NCBI RefSeq assembly: GCF_009758205.1 | Contig: NZ_WRXN01000002.1 | Location: 186,001 to 250,000 of the forward strand | Reading direction: 5' to 3' | Origin: Chitinophaga tropicalis | GTDB taxonomy: Bacteria; Bacteroidota; Bacteroidia; Chitinophagales; Chitinophagaceae | DNA length: 64,000 bases | In this document: in pieces, positions 15,921 through 26,203 of the stretch | Layout of the letters: each line of letters begins with the position of its first letter | Numbering within the stretch: the stretch's first letter is position 1 | The notes under the pieces: model-generated | The model's database searches: none | Seen by the model: only the letters and a program-made list of their open reading frames with translations | Told to the model about the DNA's origin: nothing | Made by a program: the position numbers and the translations under genes

Positions 15921-17063
15921 ATGAGCTTCACCAATCTGAAGGAACAGGTTATCCTCAAGCCTGTAGTACAGGAATTGAACTTCCTGAACAACTTTTACCA
16001 GAGCACTGTTCTTCCCTTCAACATGGAACATCAGACACAGACCAACTGGTGCTGGGCAGCTACCTCAAAAAGCGTATCCTATTTTTACGCCAGCCTGCTG
16101 AATCCATGGTCTCAGTGTAAGATCGCTTCCGCTGAGCTGAGCCAGACCTGCTGCACCTCCCCGGTGCCCGGCCCCTGTAATGTACCCTGGTACCTGGACA
16201 GGGCGCTTAAAAGGACCAACAACTTCGTAGCTTTGAAAGGAACAATGAGCTGGGAAGATGTAAAAGATGAAATAGACAAAGGACTGGTAGTAGGAACACG
16301 CATTGGCTGGTCAGGTGGCGGCGGACATTTCATGTGCATCTATGGTGTATCAAAGATCCTTAACACCAAGTACTTCCACATTGATGATCCTATCTATGGT
16401 AAAAGCGTGCTGACCGTCAGCCAGTATTCAACCAACTACCAGGGAAGCGGTAGCTGGACACACAGTTACATCACCAAAAAACATTCTTATTTCATGTGGC
16501 TCAAAGACCTCGTATTCAAGCCGGAACTACTCAAACCCATCCCTGAGATCAGGCCTTTATTACGCATGCAGCGTCCTAACCTGAAGCTGGAGAAAAGCCC
16601 GGCAGAAATGGAACTGAGTTTCCCTCATCACACATATGTCGTATCTCTCAAGGATATTGACAAAAGCATAAAAATACCCGCAGAACCAAGTTCCCTGCGC
16701 ATTATAGAAATGGAAGAAAAGAATCCTGTAGCGCTTTATGATCTTTCTACAGCAGCTGAAGCACCGCAACTGCTCCAGGTAAGTACTGACGATGACTACC
16801 TGAACCGCATAGAAAATGGTATGGAAAAGATCAAAACCAGCCTGCGGGATAAAGAAGTGGAAGGAGAGATGCGCCTGCTTAAATTCCCGGCACTGAACCT
16901 GGAAGCATTATGGCTGTATACCGGTAACAAGAAGACTGACAGGTATTACCTGTTACGTCATTTCGGACAGGACGACGCCGTGCTCGATGAAGCCAGATTC
17001 AATGAAATTGTATTGAAACAAAAAGCAGTAGCAGAAAAACAGGATGACCTGATGGGCGCCTGA
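15921..17063 (+). CDS. Cytoplasmic papain-like cysteine protease, AvrRpt2/C70-like
   Basis: The 380-residue product has no signal peptide. The papain-like domain spans about residues 30-190. The nucleophile is Cys44 in TQTNWCWAA, the catalytic His136 is in GGGHFMCIYGV, and an acid is at Asp155 or Asp156 in FHIDDPIYGK. The Gln five residues before Cys44 fits the oxyanion position, and paired cysteines follow (SQTCC). This arrangement matches the AvrRpt2-type papain-like family. Residues from about 195 to 380 form an uncharacterised mixed domain. It is convergent with the CHAT operon and shares a terminator with it; the repeats upstream suggest tight control. A role as effector or processing protease in that system is inference. 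Confidence 0.75.
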   Translation: MSFTNLKEQVILKPVVQELNFLNNFYQSTVLPFNMEHQTQTNWCWAATSKSVSYFYASLLNPWSQCKIASAELSQTCCTSPVPGPCNVPWYLDRALKRTNNFVALKGTMSWEDVKDEIDKGLVVGTRIGWSGGGGHFMCIYGVSKILNTKYFHIDDPIYGKSVLTVSQYSTNYQGSGSWTHSYITKKHSYFMWLKDLVFKPELLKPIPEIRPLLRMQRPNLKLEKSPAEMELSFPHHTYVVSLKDIDKSIKIPAEPSSLRIIEMEEKNPVALYDLSTAAEAPQLLQVSTDDDYLNRIENGMEKIKTSLRDKEVEGEMRLLKFPALNLEALWLYTGNKKTDRYYLLRHFGQDDAVLDEARFNEIVLKQKAVAEKQDDLMGA

Positions 17064-17086
17064 TAAAGTTTCCAGCTGGCCGCAGG

Positions 17087-17131
17087 CCAAAAAAGCTCTC
17101 TTTCGCCCAAGGCGAAAGAGAGCTTTTTTGG
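17087..17131. terminator. Bidirectional intrinsic terminator
   Basis: A perfect 21-base inverted repeat (arms start CCAAAAAAGCTCTC) with a 3-base CAA loop has T-tracts usable on both strands. It separates the convergent papain-like and CHAT genes. A second short stem (GGCC-GCA-GGCC, 17078-17088) abuts it. Confidence 0.9.
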
Positions 17132-17188
17132 TAATTTTTCTCGCTGCATAAAGTTTAAACAGATACACTCCCTGCAGGCTATAAAAGT

Positions 17189-20100
17189 TCAGATCATCTT
17201 CTCCAATTGTATTTTTATCTTTTCAAGCATCTCTTTAAGGGTCGTATCCTGCAACGGACTAACAGCATCCATCAAAAAGTCATAGTATTCTATTTCTCCC
17301 ATTCTCTTACCTTTCGACCCTGCCTTATTCCATGTGTTCTTATAAGCATTCAGCAGATCATCCCAGGAAGCAGCTGGTGTACCTGCCACATATTTCAGTA
17401 TGATCAATCCCAGCTCTATTGTTGCAATTTCAAGCAGCTGCCAGTAATCCATGTTGGCAGTAGTCCCGGTCATCAGCGTTGTTTTCAGGTCCAGCAATTT
17501 ATTAATACCTGTTAATGCGCTATCCGGCAGGATATAAGAAGCATTACCCGATGTAACAGTATCCCCCCATTTCTTATCGTTCAGCAGCACCATCAGGCTG
17601 GTCAGCACCAGCCAGTTGGTCAGCGTGTATGCTTTATAGGTATTATTCTTCAAACCGTCCGCCATATAAAAATACGCAGCGGCCTGCTGGTATGCTTTCA
17701 TCTTCTGAGAGGTAGTAGATAGTAGCGCCTTCCGCTTGTAGGTGCTGCCCAGCATGGTATAGCGTTCTGCCGTGCTGCCCAGCTGTATAAGCGCTTCCAG
17801 GTCACGTATCACTTCTTCCATTCTTTCCTGCAGCTCTTTACGTCTGGCATTATTAGCCTTGAAATCGATGATACATTTTTTAGCCCTTACATTACAGTAC
17901 TTCTCCATCGCAGAAAATGTAAAGGAAGCATTTTCAATCTGGGTAAGGTTTTCGAACTTCAGAATAGCCAGGTCAAATTCATACATATCAGCATAGATCA
18001 GGGCCTCCAGTTCCGTAATAGCAGCATTTCTGATCCCGGCATCATCTACTGCTTTTGAAATAGCAGCTACACGGTTCAGCAGGTCAAGATGGGAGTAATT
18101 CCCCATATCCAGCTCATTACGCAGATTGTATAATTCTATCTCAGCTTCTTCTGCAATGATGAAACTATAAGTAGTGGTTTTAGCGCCATCTGCCCTGGGT
18201 CGCAAAGTATAGAAAGGATCACCATAACATTGGTAAGCGCCCCAGGTATTATTCCTTGTTTGATACTTCTGGTAAATGACCTCCCTGGCATGATGAATGG
18301 CTTCACCAAAGGTATCTCCGGCAAACATGCCTTGATAGAATTCCCGGGTAAAGTCCAGCGCTGCATTGTCATCCACCGCCCATCCTGCCACCACTACCGC
18401 CTTCACACCATTTTCAATCAGCTGTGTACCAATGTTGGCAGCCAGTTTATACCTGCTCTGATAATACTCCTCCGCTACTCCGTTCATCTGTCCCAGGTAA
18501 CAGCAGTTCACAAATACCAGCTCCGGCGTAGTGCTCATCTGGCAGATCTCAAACGGAGTAAGAAAGATATGCTTACCTATTGCCATACCTGATTGCCCCG
18601 GTGCATCTTCCTTAAATATGCCATGTCCTGCCAGGTGTATGATCTTATAATCATCCTTGAAAAGCGCCTCCACTATTTCCGGCGCCGTGGCCCCGGGAAG
18701 ATAGGTGGTATCATAGGCATGATCGCGTAATTGCTGATTTACCAGCACACCTTCCTGTTCAGCGCCGGATAACTGTGGCGCAAAGCCCTGCAGATCAGGA
18801 TCTGCTATTACCAGTGCAGTATCCTTAACAACAGCATTGATCTTCAGCCGGTAGTTCTGGGTGGTGAGCTGACGTATCATGCCGGCATTCACGCAAAGAG
18901 GCCTTGCATTGACAGCGCTGTCCTGCAGAAGCTCCCACGGATAAGCGGCAGACCGCTTATCCAGTATCCAGTTAATATTGTTCTGTCTCTTTACCTGGTC
19001 TTTGAAATCGTTCGGGATCAGCAGCTCAAAGACAGTCCTGGCCAGCGCAGACGTCCACCTGTTGCTCGAAGATATCTGTTTCAGTAATCCCTCAATAACA
19101 GGAATACTGGTGTAGAGGTCCCTTTGCTCTTCACGGGCCCCTCCGGTAGAAGAGCTGAAATGAAGCGTATCCATACTGTCTGCCGCATCCGGATCTTTAG
19201 GCGTAAAACGGACTGTAATACGGTTCCACCATTCTTCCCCCGTTTCCGATGCCAGCCGCTGCTTCGAGCCCAGCAGCTTATTGATCCTTTTAGTGACAAG
19301 TATATTCAAAGGCCTGTTGTCTTCATTCTGTATCCTGTTCAGCACATGATAACAACTCAGTGCACGATCCTCATACTGTTCTATGAACTCAATGTTCTCC
19401 ATCAGCCTGGCCTTATCAGAGAACAGCGTACGTATCTTATCATTGGCATTGCTTACCCCCTGTATAATGGCCCGGATAGAACTGGCAATAGTTAACCCGC
19501 CATACCCGGATGCTATAGCCAGGGAAGTGATGCCATTCAGCTGCGTCTGTGAAGCGTAATGCTTTGAAGAATGCTTGCTGTTCAGGTTGAGCAGGAACCT
19601 GGATACGCCCTGTTCCACCGTACGGGTAAGCATAAAGGCCGTAAGCGTACCCGGAGTGCCTAACCCCACTATAATAGCGCCTTTAAACCCACCGGGCTCG
19701 GAAGAGATGAACCCTTCAGATGTACCGATCTCCCCGGGATAAAATCCCAGTTGCAACCTTTGTTCCAGTGCATCATTCAGCAGGCCATTGATAGCCCTTT
19801 CTGCATATAGTATCCCGTCTCCGGCAAAGTGTCCTGCCAGTACAGGATAAGTGGCGTATTTGAGGTCCCCTTGCGATACGGTGACGTTGATAGGCAGTTC
19901 TCCTGTCTTAAGTTTTTCTGAACCATCTATGCCCAGTAATGTCATTTCAATACCTGAAGGAGAGAGGTCAAATGTCTCTTCTTTGGAAAGGATAAATGAC
20001 CGGACTTCCCCACGTTCTGCAGGCCTGTTCCTGCCCAGCAGGTTGGTACTGCCCTGTTCCAGTATCTCCGTAATACCTTTGAACAGGCTGTCATCATTGG

Positions 20101-22561
20101 CAAGAGAACCATGAGATACATTGGTGAAATAAACGGCATTGGTACCACTCATTTTCCGTGGAATGCCGGAATCCCAGGTAACACTCTGGTCTCCCTCAGC
20201 CGTGCTGAGAAATACAAGCTCCTTTCCGTCACGTTTCTGCTCTATACGGTATCCGCAGAAAGTAGCCTTATCCCTTCCTGCAACATAGGAGATACGGCTG
20301 TAATCCAGGTTATCAAGCTTACTGAGGATATTGTCCCGGTATTTGCCGAATGTATCCAGGTCACTTTTATCCGGTACCGGCCAGCCCTTATCGCCAAGAG
20401 CATCCCGCATCTTTTCCCAGGTGGAAGTTTGGGCAAAATCATTATCTGCATCATTAGTAAGCGGCAACAGGTTCAGCAGCCCCGGGAAACGTGAAAAGAT
20501 CCCCACCAGCTCCGGCTTCGTATGAACAATGTCGATCATGCTCAGTTTTCTGATGATCGGGTCTATTCCCATCAACACGGCCGGTATTCGGAACGACCCG
20601 CCAAGGGGACTGCCCAGGAACACGGCCTGGAAACCGGTTGACTCATTAAGACGGTCCCAGGTAGAAGTCTGCGTCAGCATAAAATCCCTGAACAGCACAC
20701 CTCCCATAGAATGCGCAATGACTTTGACAGGCTGCTTGTATTCCAGCAGTTTATCTATCTTATCGCTGAAGTCCTTTGCAGATGCGTGCAGGCTTACCCT
20801 CCAGTCAAACGAAAATGTTACCACATCATACCTGGCAGAAAGGAACCTGACTATCTTTGCATAAGAGGTAGCAACAAGCGAAGTGGCCTTTACACCGCTT
20901 TCGTTTATTCCTATACGTTCCAGCTGACCGGAAATCATTCTGTAGTATTCAATCCATATCCTGCCGCTGTCATCTTCCAGGTTAGAGCCCATAATACCTG
21001 GTAGCAGCACTGCAATGGGCCTGGAGCCGGTAACGGTGTCCTGGAATACCTGCCCGCCGTCCAGGTTCAGCAGGGCATTCCTTTCCAGCTCTTTGGCAGA
21101 AGCACTGGTCCATGGCTGGAATCCTTGCACCAGCTTCCCGTTCTCTGACTGTAATGCCAGTAGCAAAGCGCCACTGGTGCTGGCATTCCTGAAATATTCA
21201 AAGTGATCTACATCAGTTCCCTCATAAAAGAAATATTGCACAGGTACCATGCCCGCATCAGGTTGTGCGGCCTTTCTCCTGGTGCCTCTGTACATGGAAC
21301 TGGTATCTACTATCAGGTCATTATTACGTGTATAGAAAAGCTTGCTGGCCAGGACCACAAGCCCGCGTAGATTCACCTTCGCCTTACAATTCCCGGAAAT
21401 AATGATCAGCGGATGATCTGCATCTATCGTATTATTCGGGTTGTTCAGCACCTTGATGAACGGAGATTCCGGGTTCATGGCCTCAATTCCCGGCAACACC
21501 TCTGTATCATCCTTGGTGCTGATAATAGCAGATAAGAGGTTACGGAATGCCACATATACAGGATTGGCAATGACACCAGCACCTATCCCCACAAGATTGA
21601 AAGCAACATTAAAGAAATTATCCAGCCGCCCGGAAGCCAGGGTAGTACCACCGGCAGGACATGCCACCCGTATGAATTTACGGATGAGGATCTTTTTATT
21701 ACGCAGCTCAGTAGTAATATCTGCTATCAACGCTACTTCCTCAGTCCTGTTTTCCTTCTTCAGCAGGGTTATCTCTGCCTCTGTAAAACCACTGTTCCTT
21801 TCATCACAGTTACAGAAACGGGAGAGTATCTCACCTATCAAGCCGCCTCTCGAATGACTGATCAGATCAAGCGTAGCATGCTGGGGAATGGCCTTTACCA
21901 GTTCCAGCACATTCTTTAACGGAGATTCCGTCAACGTACGGTGCTGATAGGCAATGATATTGCTGCCATAGTTTTGTTTGATAAAACCCCATACACCGGA
22001 CTTACTGTCTTCCGCAAGTTTGCTGAAAGAACCTTTAGTGGAAGAAGCGGTGCCATGAAGGAAAAGCAGCCAGGGCTTATCCGTCTGTTCGGGCGCAAAC
22101 TTCTGCAGCTGGAAATTCTGATCAATACGGAACAACCCCGTAGCAGTTTCCAGCTGTTTATTCTCCAGATCTTCCGCCAGGCTCTTTATCTTATTACCCA
22201 CTTCCTTCCTGGTAAAGACATTCAGCAGCTTCAGGGCAATATCACTGACAATGCCCCTTTCCGCTGTTTCACTTTTGATAGTGAAGGGAATTACGAAGGT
22301 CTCTTTCCCGGAACGGGTAAGGGTAGGGGCTTCAGGGAAAAGCTCCGCAAGGGTATCTGTATTACAGAGCCAGGTAGTATCATCTTCAAACACCAGCTCT
22401 ATCACATTATCTTCATCGAGCGTTACTGTATGACTTTCCACAGTACCGCGAATGCTGTTGCCTATCAGGAAGGAGCGTTGAGGAATGAGCGCGTCTCCCG
22501 GCGACTGGAGCGTACTTACAAGAGGCTGATCTTCCCCGATCACTGTAATGTTATTTACCAT
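17189..22561 (-). CDS. Giant fusion protein: two alpha/beta-hydrolase domains, CHAT protease and helical repeats
   Basis: This 1790-residue protein lacks a signal peptide. A beta-rich N-terminus leads into a first hydrolase domain (LLFLHGTASSTKGSF; nucleophile elbow SHSRGG, Ser236). A second, lecithin-acyltransferase-like hydrolase follows (VLLPGIMGSNLED; AHSMGG, Ser618). Residues near 900-1060 resemble an aminopeptidase/macro-like fold (FKGAIIVGLG, TRTVEQGVSRFLLNL). The CHAT caspase-like domain is at about 1190-1440, with YPWELLQ, the catalytic His1313 in IIHLAGHGIF and Cys1352 in VFVNCCYLG. The tail after about 1450 is helical, TPR-like. It is the last gene of a four-gene operon, 9 bases after the receiver-domain gene. 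I infer an effector combining lipid or ester hydrolysis with proteolysis. Confidence 0.8.
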   Translation of the reverse strand: MVNNITVIGEDQPLVSTLQSPGDALIPQRSFLIGNSIRGTVESHTVTLDEDNVIELVFEDDTTWLCNTDTLAELFPEAPTLTRSGKETFVIPFTIKSETAERGIVSDIALKLLNVFTRKEVGNKIKSLAEDLENKQLETATGLFRIDQNFQLQKFAPEQTDKPWLLFLHGTASSTKGSFSKLAEDSKSGVWGFIKQNYGSNIIAYQHRTLTESPLKNVLELVKAIPQHATLDLISHSRGGLIGEILSRFCNCDERNSGFTEAEITLLKKENRTEEVALIADITTELRNKKILIRKFIRVACPAGGTTLASGRLDNFFNVAFNLVGIGAGVIANPVYVAFRNLLSAIISTKDDTEVLPGIEAMNPESPFIKVLNNPNNTIDADHPLIIISGNCKAKVNLRGLVVLASKLFYTRNNDLIVDTSSMYRGTRRKAAQPDAGMVPVQYFFYEGTDVDHFEYFRNASTSGALLLALQSENGKLVQGFQPWTSASAKELERNALLNLDGGQVFQDTVTGSRPIAVLLPGIMGSNLEDDSGRIWIEYYRMISGQLERIGINESGVKATSLVATSYAKIVRFLSARYDVVTFSFDWRVSLHASAKDFSDKIDKLLEYKQPVKVIAHSMGGVLFRDFMLTQTSTWDRLNESTGFQAVFLGSPLGGSFRIPAVLMGIDPIIRKLSMIDIVHTKPELVGIFSRFPGLLNLLPLTNDADNDFAQTSTWEKMRDALGDKGWPVPDKSDLDTFGKYRDNILSKLDNLDYSRISYVAGRDKATFCGYRIEQKRDGKELVFLSTAEGDQSVTWDSGIPRKMSGTNAVYFTNVSHGSLANDDSLFKGITEILEQGSTNLLGRNRPAERGEVRSFILSKEETFDLSPSGIEMTLLGIDGSEKLKTGELPINVTVSQGDLKYATYPVLAGHFAGDGILYAERAINGLLNDALEQRLQLGFYPGEIGTSEGFISSEPGGFKGAIIVGLGTPGTLTAFMLTRTVEQGVSRFLLNLNSKHSSKHYASQTQLNGITSLAIASGYGGLTIASSIRAIIQGVSNANDKIRTLFSDKARLMENIEFIEQYEDRALSCYHVLNRIQNEDNRPLNILVTKRINKLLGSKQRLASETGEEWWNRITVRFTPKDPDAADSMDTLHFSSSTGGAREEQRDLYTSIPVIEGLLKQISSSNRWTSALARTVFELLIPNDFKDQVKRQNNINWILDKRSAAYPWELLQDSAVNARPLCVNAGMIRQLTTQNYRLKINAVVKDTALVIADPDLQGFAPQLSGAEQEGVLVNQQLRDHAYDTTYLPGATAPEIVEALFKDDYKIIHLAGHGIFKEDAPGQSGMAIGKHIFLTPFEICQMSTTPELVFVNCCYLGQMNGVAEEYYQSRYKLAANIGTQLIENGVKAVVVAGWAVDDNAALDFTREFYQGMFAGDTFGEAIHHAREVIYQKYQTRNNTWGAYQCYGDPFYTLRPRADGAKTTTYSFIIAEEAEIELYNLRNELDMGNYSHLDLLNRVAAISKAVDDAGIRNAAITELEALIYADMYEFDLAILKFENLTQIENASFTFSAMEKYCNVRAKKCIIDFKANNARRKELQERMEEVIRDLEALIQLGSTAERYTMLGSTYKRKALLSTTSQKMKAYQQAAAYFYMADGLKNNTYKAYTLTNWLVLTSLMVLLNDKKWGDTVTSGNASYILPDSALTGINKLLDLKTTLMTGTTANMDYWQLLEIATIELGLIILKYVAGTPAASWDDLLNAYKNTWNKAGSKGKRMGEIEYYDFLMDAVSPLQDTTLKEMLEKIKIQLEKMI

Positions 22562-22570
22562 TGCTATGCT

Positions 22571-25500
22571 TTAGTATTTTTTTTGAGCGTTTGAAAATTT
22601 TAGTACCGCACTTTCCAGTGCCGAAGCACCATTAAGGACTTGCACATTATATCCCATTGCTTCCTTTTTGTTTCTGTTCAGCTGCGTCCCTGAAGTATAG
22701 AAGATAAAGGATAAATAGCGGTTCATTGACTTTAGCTTCTTCATCAGTTCCATACCCGCATCAGGCCCTTCCTTATCCCTTCCTATATCAGAGATAACCA
22801 GGTAAGGCCTGTCTTCTCTGTAACTTTGCGCAAATAAACTGTAGGCTTCCTCGTTACTCGTAGCAAGCGCTACCTGCCAGCCGGCTTCCCTGAAACTGTT
22901 GATCAGTTTTGTATTATTCTCCGGGTGATCGTCCACCCAAAGTATATATTTCGTGTATGTACTATTCCCCGGGTCTTTAGACGGTTCTTGCTGCACCGGA
23001 GATTTCTCTGGTGGCCGTTCCGGCGCTTTATACTGGGTATCCGGCTTTTCCGTCGCTATAGTATCTGTAGCAGGAAGCACTGCTGTAGGTGGCACACGGC
23101 GGACGCTATCCCGTTTTTTGAACCTTTCTTTCACGATGATGTCCTTTGCAATTACAGGGCTGGCTGCACTGACCGGTACCCTGATCGTGATAGCCCAGTT
23201 CCGCCTGTTGTTATTTGCTGCGGGGTCCTTCTCCGCAGTAATGTTCCTGTTAAAGGTACGGTTAATGATCTCTGCACTCTGCCAGGCCTGGGCCATAAAA
23301 CTGGTATCATAACAGATCACCTTAAACCCTGTATCCTGGTCTTCGGTCTGCACTAAATTCACCTGGAAGTTGGCAGGCAGCAACCCTTCAATGGTACGGG
23401 CAGTTTCTTCAGCAGAAATATCATAATACAGGTTAACACGTACGGGATCTGCCTTGTCAATGACCAACCGGTAATTCGTCCTGTTGAGCTGGAAAGAATC
23501 CCTGATCAGCAGTTCTCCCTCATTCACAGATAATATCACACTGCCAAAGGAAAGACTATCTTCCATCCTGAGGTGGTTAATGATAAATGAGGTGTCTTTC
23601 AGTACCTGGAAAATCTTTGCAGAATCACCTATACTTACCTGCAGGAACAGTGGCACGCTGGCAGAAAGGTTATTCCTTATATCCAGTGTCTGCGTAATAA
23701 CAGCCCTCCCGGCAGTGTTCTTATTCCTGTTCCACACCGCCACATACATTGAGGTTAGTAACAGCACAAAGGCGCCCAGGGAAAGATACAGTGCCATCAG
23801 TCTCACTCCCAGTTTCCATCTCCTAAAATAATCATCAATGCCTATACTTGTATCATTATCATTCAGATAAATCCTGTTCCCTTCGTCAATATAGTTTCTC
23901 TTTAGCAGATCATGAATAATCGCCTTCTCCTTTGCAGAGATCTTTTCATTGTTATACAGCTTCTTCAGAAAGGCATTCAGTTTCCTGTGCGTGTCATATT
24001 CTGACTTGATAAGTGACGAAGGCTTAACGTCCTTTATAGCCGATAACTGCTCCAGGAGTACGCCACGTGCTATTATCTCTGTCGGCTTGTCCAGCAGGCC
24101 TAACAGTTTGATACGCAGCGTGTCCGAGATCTTTACATCATGCATCCAGCTGATCCTGCCCAGTTTAAGCAGGTTACTGTAAGTGACCATCTCATCATTC
24201 AGGGCATGCCCTATAGCTATGGTCAGATTCCAGTCCATATAGGGATAAATAGCCAGGGCGCAGACCCAGCGGAACAGCTCAGGATCATTCAGGTATTGCC
24301 GGATATTCTCTGGCTCATTAAGATGCAGGAAACGGGAGGGATAAAAAGACGGCAGCCGCGGCTGTCCATGTGCTTCCACCTGCGTGAAAAGCAGCTTATC
24401 CAGCACCAGTTGAGCAGAAATATCCGCTGGGATCACCGTAAAACCGGCTGATATTAGCAACTTTTCTTTTTTATCCCAGTCTTCAGGCGCATGCCCTGTC
24501 ACAAAAATCTTCTTTTTCCATGGAGACAGCTTTTCCATTACCCGGCTTTTCAGCTTCCCTTTGATAGGATACATAAAATGCCGGGCATCCCCGAAAATAA
24601 AGAGCGCCGCCTGCCCGTACAAAGTCGCCAGCCTGTCTATTGGTATATTCCTGTGATTAAGTTTTTCATTGCTCAGGAACAGCGGCTCCTTATAATATTC
24701 ATATACCGTCACGTTTACCTGTTCCCGTTGCAGCTTACGAAGAAAGTACTCATAGAGCCTGGTTATATGACTGTTATGATATTCCTTATCCAGAAGGATA
24801 AGATAATCAGACGGCTGAGCTACCGGTGTAAAGCTCAGCTGTGGCAGTCCGCCATAGGCAATTGTGGAATAGACGGTTTTACGGATGTTGAGCTTATAAT
24901 TGTCGCTTATCTGTCTCTTGCGCAGCACATCTGCCAGTTTATTCAGCCCCTGTTCGGGATTAATAAGATGCTCCTGCTCATTAAAGACGATGGAATGGGG
25001 TTCCTCTTTACCTCCTGGTGACGGCTTGGGGGCCGATGTCCTTTTACTGTACCAGGAATATACTATTACCGAAAATAACAGGGGGATCAGGAACAAGGCC
25101 CATATACCGGAATAAGGGGGCGGATCAGGAATGATCAGCGGTTCTCCCGGAAGCATAGCTGCCGTTACCGGTGGCACCTCCTGTAGCGTGGCGGAAAAAG
25201 CGTCCGGCCCGCAGTGAGGCCCCGCACGGCTAACTGTAAGCCGGATGGCATTATACTTCTCTGCCGGGGTATTGTATACCAGCTCTTTCGAAGAAGAAAC
25301 CAGGCTGTCATTAACATACCAGCTATACCTGTATTGCTGGCTGTCTGCGGTGGGATTACGAAGCTCCGGTATGTAATGTTTCAATATCTTCCGGCTATTC
25401 GTACTAACAGTACGGGAGGCTTTTGCCGGCTTACCGGAAGCATTATTCCCTTTGGAGGGAGAAGCTGCGGATAACGTGCCGGCGGGTGCGGAAGAGACAG

Positions 25501-26191
25501 ATCGTATATAGACCCCTGGTAAGGTATCGCAAAGCACGTTCATCAGCAATGTATCAGACAGCAGCTCTTTCCCATCACCATTTGTAAGCGTTACAAAAAC
25601 CGGATAAATACCTGTCGTATCAAAGGTTGGAGTGATTTTCCACGGACCGGCAATAGTGGTGTCCAGCAATTGCCAGGTCACTTTATATTGAGGTAGAACA
25701 GTATCATTTACTTGCCATGCAATGGTGACAGGGCGATGAATAACAGTAGGATTAGGGGCAAAGAATTTGCCGGAAAAACGGACTATTGGGCGGGACATAG
25801 ACAGGTAGTATATACCTGCCAGTATTAATACCGCAAGCAATATACCTTCTGCCTTAATACGCCGCAGAAATGGTTTTCGCGGAGGGGGTACGATGGGTTT
25901 TTCAGGCCCGGGTCCTGTGGGGGGAATAACGCCTGCTCTGATAATATCTGTCCCTGCATTTTCAAGAATGGAATAAACCTCTTCCTGCTCTTCTTTATTT
26001 CTGCAGATAACGGGAGCTATCAGAAAGCGCAGTTTGTAAAAGGAATCATATTTCTGCAGGTCAGCCCTGCTCAATACTTTATACAGATCTATTGCAGCAG
26101 CCGCATTTACACGGATACCTTCGCCTTCAAGAAGCGCAATCAGCGTCCTGACGCTGTTCATAATATGCTGATCCGGGGCTGCTTTTTCCAA
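22571..26191 (-). CDS. Multi-domain membrane protein: CoxE-like N-terminus, Ig-like ectodomain, vWA-like domain, C-terminal receiver
   Basis: A 1206-residue protein. Residues about 10-85 (VRTLIALLEGEGIRVNAAAA, ADLQKYDSFYKLRFLIAP) resemble the helical N-terminus of CoxE-type vWA proteins that partner MoxR ATPases. A proline-rich linker and transmembrane helix (GILLAVLILAGIYYL) precede a PKD/Ig-like segment and a second helix (WALFLIPLLFSVIVYSW). Next is a domain starting YLILLDKEYHN that looks like a vWA fold without the metal-site serines, then a helical region, a third helix and a charged linker. The last ~126 residues are a receiver domain: Asp-Asp in LWVDDHPENN, phospho-acceptor near Asp1135 (VISDIGR), YTSG; the usual lysine is not evident. 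It starts 12 bases after the MoxR gene. Confidence 0.7.
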   Translation of the reverse strand: MEKAAPDQHIMNSVRTLIALLEGEGIRVNAAAAIDLYKVLSRADLQKYDSFYKLRFLIAPVICRNKEEQEEVYSILENAGTDIIRAGVIPPTGPGPEKPIVPPPRKPFLRRIKAEGILLAVLILAGIYYLSMSRPIVRFSGKFFAPNPTVIHRPVTIAWQVNDTVLPQYKVTWQLLDTTIAGPWKITPTFDTTGIYPVFVTLTNGDGKELLSDTLLMNVLCDTLPGVYIRSVSSAPAGTLSAASPSKGNNASGKPAKASRTVSTNSRKILKHYIPELRNPTADSQQYRYSWYVNDSLVSSSKELVYNTPAEKYNAIRLTVSRAGPHCGPDAFSATLQEVPPVTAAMLPGEPLIIPDPPPYSGIWALFLIPLLFSVIVYSWYSKRTSAPKPSPGGKEEPHSIVFNEQEHLINPEQGLNKLADVLRKRQISDNYKLNIRKTVYSTIAYGGLPQLSFTPVAQPSDYLILLDKEYHNSHITRLYEYFLRKLQREQVNVTVYEYYKEPLFLSNEKLNHRNIPIDRLATLYGQAALFIFGDARHFMYPIKGKLKSRVMEKLSPWKKKIFVTGHAPEDWDKKEKLLISAGFTVIPADISAQLVLDKLLFTQVEAHGQPRLPSFYPSRFLHLNEPENIRQYLNDPELFRWVCALAIYPYMDWNLTIAIGHALNDEMVTYSNLLKLGRISWMHDVKISDTLRIKLLGLLDKPTEIIARGVLLEQLSAIKDVKPSSLIKSEYDTHRKLNAFLKKLYNNEKISAKEKAIIHDLLKRNYIDEGNRIYLNDNDTSIGIDDYFRRWKLGVRLMALYLSLGAFVLLLTSMYVAVWNRNKNTAGRAVITQTLDIRNNLSASVPLFLQVSIGDSAKIFQVLKDTSFIINHLRMEDSLSFGSVILSVNEGELLIRDSFQLNRTNYRLVIDKADPVRVNLYYDISAEETARTIEGLLPANFQVNLVQTEDQDTGFKVICYDTSFMAQAWQSAEIINRTFNRNITAEKDPAANNNRRNWAITIRVPVSAASPVIAKDIIVKERFKKRDSVRRVPPTAVLPATDTIATEKPDTQYKAPERPPEKSPVQQEPSKDPGNSTYTKYILWVDDHPENNTKLINSFREAGWQVALATSNEEAYSLFAQSYREDRPYLVISDIGRDKEGPDAGMELMKKLKSMNRYLSFIFYTSGTQLNRNKKEAMGYNVQVLNGASALESAVLKFSNAQKKY

Positions 26192-26203
26192 AGTAAGAAC
26201 AGA

